Part shown: positions 44,596-48,150 of the stretch, piece after piece
How the letters are laid out: the number at the start of each line of letters is the position of its first letter
How positions within the stretch are numbered: the first letter of the stretch is position 1
NCBI GenBank assembly: GCA_009928665.1
Contig: SACF01000031.1
Coordinates: forward strand, 1-48,150
Length of the DNA stretch: 48,150 nt
Direction of reading: 5' to 3'
From: Alphaproteobacteria bacterium
GTDB lineage: Bacteria > Bacteroidota > Bacteroidia > Bacteroidales > FEN-979
Position numbers and translations under genes: made by a program
Notes under the pieces: generated by a model
What the model saw: the letters and a program-made list of their open reading frames with translations, nothing else
Told to the model about the DNA's origin: nothing
Databases searched by the model: none

Positions 44596-44712
44596 CCCAA
44601 TTTTTTTTACGGTTTTTCGTTTCGTTAACAGAAGGATAATACCTTTACAGGGAGGAAATTTTTCAATCCCGGTAAAAAGAAATCAACATCAATTCAAAAA
44701 TCATGACGAAAT

Positions 44713-44761
44713 ACCCGTGACAATCCGCGCACTGACTACAGGAAAAATAAGGTTCACGGGT
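44713..44761 (+). promoter_or_regulatory. Inverted repeat in the leader of the 44797 gene
   Basis: ACCCGTGA (44713-44720) and TCACGGGT (44754-44761) are exactly complementary across 33 nt and are followed by GTTTT. They lie 35 nt before the ATG. It may be a structured leader or attenuator. No known riboswitch class is recognised. Confidence 0.3.
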
Positions 44762-44796
44762 GTTTTATCTGGCAAGAAAAAACAAATAGTTTACAG

Positions 44797-45492
44797 ATGA
44801 AAAAGATAATTCAAAAAGGTCTTCCGGTTGCGGCGCTCATGTTGATGATGTCGGTTCTTGTGCCCTTCAGGGGCGCCACACAGGTGGTCAATGAAACCAC
44901 CAAGAAAAAGATCAGCATCGGTGTAGGTATGTTCAGCGACATCTGGTTGCAGGTGCCCGAAGGAATGAAGACCCGTACCATTAATCAGGGGTTTAATGTT
45001 TTTGCCACCTATAATCTGCCATTCGGGAAAAGCAACTTCAGTTTTGCCGTCGGGCTGGGGATCAACATTCACAATCTTTACTGGAATTACATGTTCCGGG
45101 GCAGCGACGACTCCCTGCAGTTCAAGCCCATACCCGATTCGCTGGGGTACAAACGGAGCAAACTCACCCTTCCGTACCTGGAACTTCCCATCGAGTTCAG
45201 GTTGAAAACCCGCAGCAAAGTATCGGTGGCTGTCGGCTTCAAAGTGGGATACATGGTCTACGCCCATTCAAAATATGTAGGGGATGATTATCTTTTCAAG
45301 ACCAATACCACCCTGAAATACAGTGTTCAGAATATCAAAAATATTGAGCGGTTTTCCTATGGGCCCACCCTGCGGGTCGGGTACAAATGGTTCAGCCTGA
45401 ATGCGTGGTACTCCCTTTCACGGGTGTTCACCAACGGGAAAGGACCCGATATGTACCCGATTTCCGTCGGATTCATCCTGATGCCCTTTTAG
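44797..45492 (+). CDS. Outer-membrane beta-barrel protein
   Basis: The protein of 231 residues has a signal peptide (GLPVAALMLMMSVLVPFRGAT). The mature part is composed of strand-like blocks (NFSFAVGLGINIHNLYWNYM, LELPIEFRLKTRSKVSVAVG, YGPTLRVGYKWFSLNAWYSL) and ends ISVGFILMPF with a terminal phenylalanine. The pattern fits the PorT-like barrel family of Bacteroidota. The PYLELPIEFRLKT segment is the most typical. It has no assigned ligand. It lies 201 bp after the nucleotidyltransferase gene and ends 4 bp past the stop of the convergent T9SS gene, so the two 3' ends overlap. Confidence 0.8.
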   Translation: MKKIIQKGLPVAALMLMMSVLVPFRGATQVVNETTKKKISIGVGMFSDIWLQVPEGMKTRTINQGFNVFATYNLPFGKSNFSFAVGLGINIHNLYWNYMFRGSDDSLQFKPIPDSLGYKRSKLTLPYLELPIEFRLKTRSKVSVAVGFKVGYMVYAHSKYVGDDYLFKTNTTLKYSVQNIKNIERFSYGPTLRVGYKWFSLNAWYSLSRVFTNGKGPDMYPISVGFILMPF

Positions 45493-47099
45493 TCAACAAC
45501 CAATTTCCCTTCCACCACACTTTCATTCATAAACACCACCCGGGCGAAGTACATCCCCGCAGGCCAGGTAGAGGTATTGACCTGAACGGTGGTTTGTTGT
45601 TTGGGAATCTCCATCGTGAACATCAGCTTGCCGGTAATACTGAGAATGTCTAACCGGGTTTTGTCCCACCGGAACCAGGTGGTTGTGGATGACAGGATAC
45701 TTCCCGGATTTTGCCTTACGAGGTATTGGGGCATAACAATGTTGACCTTACCTCCGGTAGGGTTGGGATATATTTGTAGTTTGGTCTTTTCGGGATGCTG
45801 CTCCGCATCATCCAGCCCCACGATCACCACCTCGCAATCGTCCAACGGCACGGTATCCGACACGATCGGGTGCGGGCAGAGGCTGTCGTAAGTGAAGGGC
45901 CGGGTGTACACGCTGTCGTATTCGAGCTCGGAGGTGAGTTTAAAGGCACAACCATTAATTACTCCTGAATTCTTAAAATATCCTCCGAGTATAAGTCTGT
46001 TGTTATATGTTATATCTGATCCCCATATCGCATATTCGGAAAGAGTGGTCAATGTTTTTTGCGTGATGAAATTTCCCAGTGAGTCTGTTTTTATAACCGC
46101 TGTGGTATCGGGGCCGGAAGAGTTATGCCATTGAGAAACAGATGCTAATGTTGAATCGGCAAACCATTTCAGGGTTGTTGTAATACCAGCAACAGACATA
46201 CTTTTGAGATCTTTGTAAAAGGCAGGCTCGCCATTCTTTGATGTTTTAAACAGGCACGGCGAATCACCACCCGGAGCCGTTGTTCTGGCTCGCCGGCCGG
46301 CTGTATAGATGTTATTTTTCGAATCAACCACCGATTGCCTGCCATCGCTGTACACCCCGTTACTGGCTCCCCAGGGAACTTCAAAGATGGAGGTTCCGTC
46401 CAACGCTACTTTGACCAAAATGATTTTAATGATGCTCTTCCCCGGATAGGTCGGGTCAGGGTAATAGGCTTCACCGGTAATTATAAAACATGAATCGTTG
46501 GTGGCTGTTAAAGAATGTGACCATTCGGAAGAGAAATTGGGATTACTGAAGTATTTTTGTGCCCATATCACATCACCAGTACTACTTGTTCTGAACAGCC
46601 ATATCATTTCTTCATTTTCCGATCTCCACCGGTCAATAAGTATAATAAAACCATTTGCGAAGTCTGTTTCAATATCAGTTCCCCAACCATTACAACCTGG
46701 TGCATCATAAACCTTACACCACTCTTTCTCACCACAATAATCAATTTTAAAAATAATTGGATCAAAACAATTTGAAGAATAAAAATTTGTTCCACCTGTT
46801 GCTATTATACCATTATCATCAGTAATCCGGGATGATGAAATAGGGCTTATTTTCCCAAATAAACCAAAAGTTTTTGCCCACACTTTGTATCCATTTATAT
46901 CGGTTTTCATCAACCAACCATATGATGTCCATCCTTCCTCACGTTTTCCGGTAAAAACATATCCGTGATCATAGTATTCATGAACGCGATATGAGAGCGT
47001 ATTTATCGTATCACCATAAATTCTAATCCATTGTTGAGCAATAACTTCAGCACACAAAAATAGCAAGACAATTCCCAAAAAAGATATCTTATGTTTCAT
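45489..47099 (-). CDS. T9SS-exported beta-propeller-like protein
   Basis: The protein of 536 residues has a signal peptide (FLGIVLLFLCAEVIAQ). Its repeated blocks have the form GWLMKTDINGYKVWAKTFG, SCFIITGEAYYPD and LFRTSSTGDVIWAQKYF, about 45-60 residues apart. They resemble the blades of bacterial seven-bladed propeller proteins with the LxKTDxxGxxxW motif. The C-terminus is a T9SS type A domain (LQIYPNPTGGKVNIVMPQYL to VVEGKLVVD). It is probably secreted or surface-attached and used for binding. The last 414 bp are about 95% identical to 47737-48150. The gene ends inside the 3' end of the convergent barrel gene by 4 bp. Confidence 0.85.
   Translation of the reverse strand: MKHKISFLGIVLLFLCAEVIAQQWIRIYGDTINTLSYRVHEYYDHGYVFTGKREEGWTSYGWLMKTDINGYKVWAKTFGLFGKISPISSSRITDDNGIIATGGTNFYSSNCFDPIIFKIDYCGEKEWCKVYDAPGCNGWGTDIETDFANGFIILIDRWRSENEEMIWLFRTSSTGDVIWAQKYFSNPNFSSEWSHSLTATNDSCFIITGEAYYPDPTYPGKSIIKIILVKVALDGTSIFEVPWGASNGVYSDGRQSVVDSKNNIYTAGRRARTTAPGGDSPCLFKTSKNGEPAFYKDLKSMSVAGITTTLKWFADSTLASVSQWHNSSGPDTTAVIKTDSLGNFITQKTLTTLSEYAIWGSDITYNNRLILGGYFKNSGVINGCAFKLTSELEYDSVYTRPFTYDSLCPHPIVSDTVPLDDCEVVIVGLDDAEQHPEKTKLQIYPNPTGGKVNIVMPQYLVRQNPGSILSSTTTWFRWDKTRLDILSITGKLMFTMEIPKQQTTVQVNTSTWPAGMYFARVVFMNESVVEGKLVVD
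45490..45903 (-). repeat. 414-bp direct repeat, copy 1 (T9SS domain)
   Basis: This aligns to 47737-48150 without gaps. I count 20 differences in 414 positions. It encodes the linker and T9SS C-terminal domain of the 45489 gene. Copy 2 reaches the window edge, so the repeat may be longer. Confidence 0.9.
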
Positions 47100-47110
47100 A
47101 TCAAAGAAAA

Positions 47111-47578
47111 TTAACGGATAATGATTAATTTTGTATGTCTGCTGATAATTCCATCCGATCGTATCTGTATTATATAGGATCCCGATAAAATATCTCCAAT
47201 CGGAATAATGTACTGATGTTTACCTGAAGCCAACGCTACTGATTTTACACATTTTCCGTGGATGTCAATGAAATCAATCAAAGTTTGTTCAGAGAGTGCA
47301 TAGTTTTGATGCTCAATTATGACGAAATCCCTTGCCGGATTTGGAAAAACTCTGAAATCGGATATGGTGGTCCCTGAACTTTTCCAGTGGTACTTTTCTT
47401 TTCGTGATGACTTTAAATTATTAGTAAAGACTATTGGTTCCGAGTAATCCAACAGCTCACAGGAAATTAAAATATTTCGTGCCCAGGCGCCGGGGAAATA
47501 ATGAATTGTCATTTGCGATTTGTTGCAAGGTGGCTGTTTGAGCGCTATCCGGGCGAAGGCGTACAGGTTCGTGAACAA
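47111..47578 (-). CDS. C-terminal part of a T9SS-exported protein (probably 5'-truncated gene)
   Basis: The frame of 155 codons opens directly after an in-frame TGA and has only a TTG as first start. The N-terminal part (NLYAFARIALKQPPCNKSQM) has no signal peptide. The second half is a T9SS type A domain: FRVFPNPARDFVIIEHQNYA, FIDIHGKCVKSVALASGKHQ, SGSYIIQIRSDGI and RHTKLIIIR. A sorting domain without a signal peptide cannot be exported, so this is most likely the 3' end of a broken or rearranged gene. It ends 11 bp before the start of the next T9SS gene. Confidence 0.6.
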   Translation of the reverse strand: MFTNLYAFARIALKQPPCNKSQMTIHYFPGAWARNILISCELLDYSEPIVFTNNLKSSRKEKYHWKSSGTTISDFRVFPNPARDFVIIEHQNYALSEQTLIDFIDIHGKCVKSVALASGKHQYIIPIGDILSGSYIIQIRSDGIISRHTKLIIIR

Positions 47579-47735
47579 CTGTTTTCATAATAATCATTTA
47601 AAGACAATCGAATTTACGAATAAGATAATTAGAGAGGTAACGGGGTAGCACAAAAAGTAATTCGTAAATCGTCAATCATGTCAATCGTAGCGAAGCGGAG
47701 TTCGGCGGAGCCAATCGTAAATTGGTTGTTGACTA
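47579..47735. other. Intergenic spacer with short AATCGT-type repeats
   Basis: The spacer contains several close repeats of the form AATCGT(A/C)AAT, and GCGGAG/GGCGGAG. No gene is seen. Confidence 0.4.
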
Positions 47736-48150
47736 TTATTCAACAACTAATTTCCCTTCCACCACACTTTCATTCATAAACACCACCCGGGCAAAGTACA
47801 TCCCCGCCGGCCAGGCTGAGGTATTGATATGCACGGTGGTTTGTTGCTTGGGAATCTCCATAGTGAACATCAGCTTTCCGGTAATACTGAGAATGTCCAA
47901 CCGGGTTTGATCCCACTGGAACCAGGTGGTTGTGGATGACAGGATACTTCCCGGGTTTTGCCTTACGAGGTATTGGGGCATAACAATGTTAACCTGACCT
48001 CCGGTAGGGTTGGGATATATTTGTAGTTTGGTCTTTTCGGGATGCTGCTCCGCATCGTCCAATCCCACGATCACCACCTCGCAATCGTCCAACGGCACGG
48101 TATCCGACACGATCGGGTGCGGGCAGAGGCTGTCGTAAGTGAAGGGCCGG
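47736..48150 (-). CDS. T9SS sorting domain of a further exported protein (gene continues past the right edge)
   Basis: The frame is open to the window edge (RPFTYDSLCPHPIVSDTVPL). It encodes a linker and T9SS type A domain nearly identical to that of the 45489 gene: LQIYPNPTGGQVNIVMPQYL to VVEGKLVVE. Only about 137 C-terminal residues are visible. The upstream part is probably a paralogous propeller-like protein, but that lies outside the window. Confidence 0.85.
   Translation of the reverse strand, partial: RPFTYDSLCPHPIVSDTVPLDDCEVVIVGLDDAEQHPEKTKLQIYPNPTGGQVNIVMPQYLVRQNPGSILSSTTTWFQWDQTRLDILSITGKLMFTMEIPKQQTTVHINTSAWPAGMYFARVVFMNESVVEGKLVVE
47737..48150 (-). repeat. 414-bp direct repeat, copy 2 (T9SS domain)
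   Basis: This is the partner of 45490-45903, with about 95% identity and no gaps. It is cut by the window edge. Confidence 0.9.

Overview
The window reads as a piece of a Bacteroidota (Bacteroidales-like) chromosome. The evidence is five type IX secretion (T9SS) C-terminal sorting domains, a relic of a gliding-associated (CHU_C type) C-terminus, a C10 peptidase, many small outer-membrane beta-barrels, and TAnnTTTG promoter boxes upstream of several genes. No closer assignment can be supported from the sequence alone.

Positions 1-5400 are a nested mobile-element graveyard. An IS3-family element, only its end and first OrfA codons visible, has cut the 3' end of a tyrosine recombinase gene. A complete IS21-family element (istA/istB, 1170-3907) has cut its 5' end. 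Next come an AT-rich beta-barrel gene, two intrinsic terminators and a 65-nt 3' fragment of a tRNA-Pro gene that looks like an integration scar. Positions 5446-8343 hold a four-PAS hybrid histidine kinase.

Positions 8360-15810 are an accessory zone of secreted or lipid-anchored proteins between decayed pieces: IS21-type ends, a geranylgeranyl-reductase-like fragment, a CHU_C fragment and a sigma-factor fragment. A 45-bp imperfect direct repeat (9225 and 15696), containing what looks like a tRNA 3' end, lies near both sides. Intact genes here are a papain-like lipoprotein, a beta-barrel, a MORN/YwqK-like lipoprotein and a T9SS-exported protein, followed by a lipocalin-like lipoprotein at 15811.

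Positions 23513 down to 16640 form a tight minus-strand cluster of six genes that is probably one operon: C10 peptidase, M28-tail lipoprotein, thioredoxin-fold protein, beta-barrel, alpha/beta-hydrolase lipoprotein and beta-barrel. A well-formed promoter precedes the first gene. Positions 23671-30132 carry ordinary cellular genes: a START-like protein, a stand-alone CBM48-like domain, an unknown basic protein, a copper P-type ATPase and a TPR/PAS histidine kinase.

Positions 30327-36461 are a complete phosphate-uptake operon: an OprP/OprO-like porin, then pstS, pstC, pstA, pstB and phoU. PstC carries an unusual repeat-bearing insert. Two large hybrid sensor kinases converge on it (42078 down to 36469). 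Positions 42227-45492 hold a FucP/GluP-type sugar transporter, a sugar-nucleotidyltransferase-like enzyme and a beta-barrel. The right edge carries T9SS-exported proteins whose C-terminal 414 bp are duplicated at about 95% identity.
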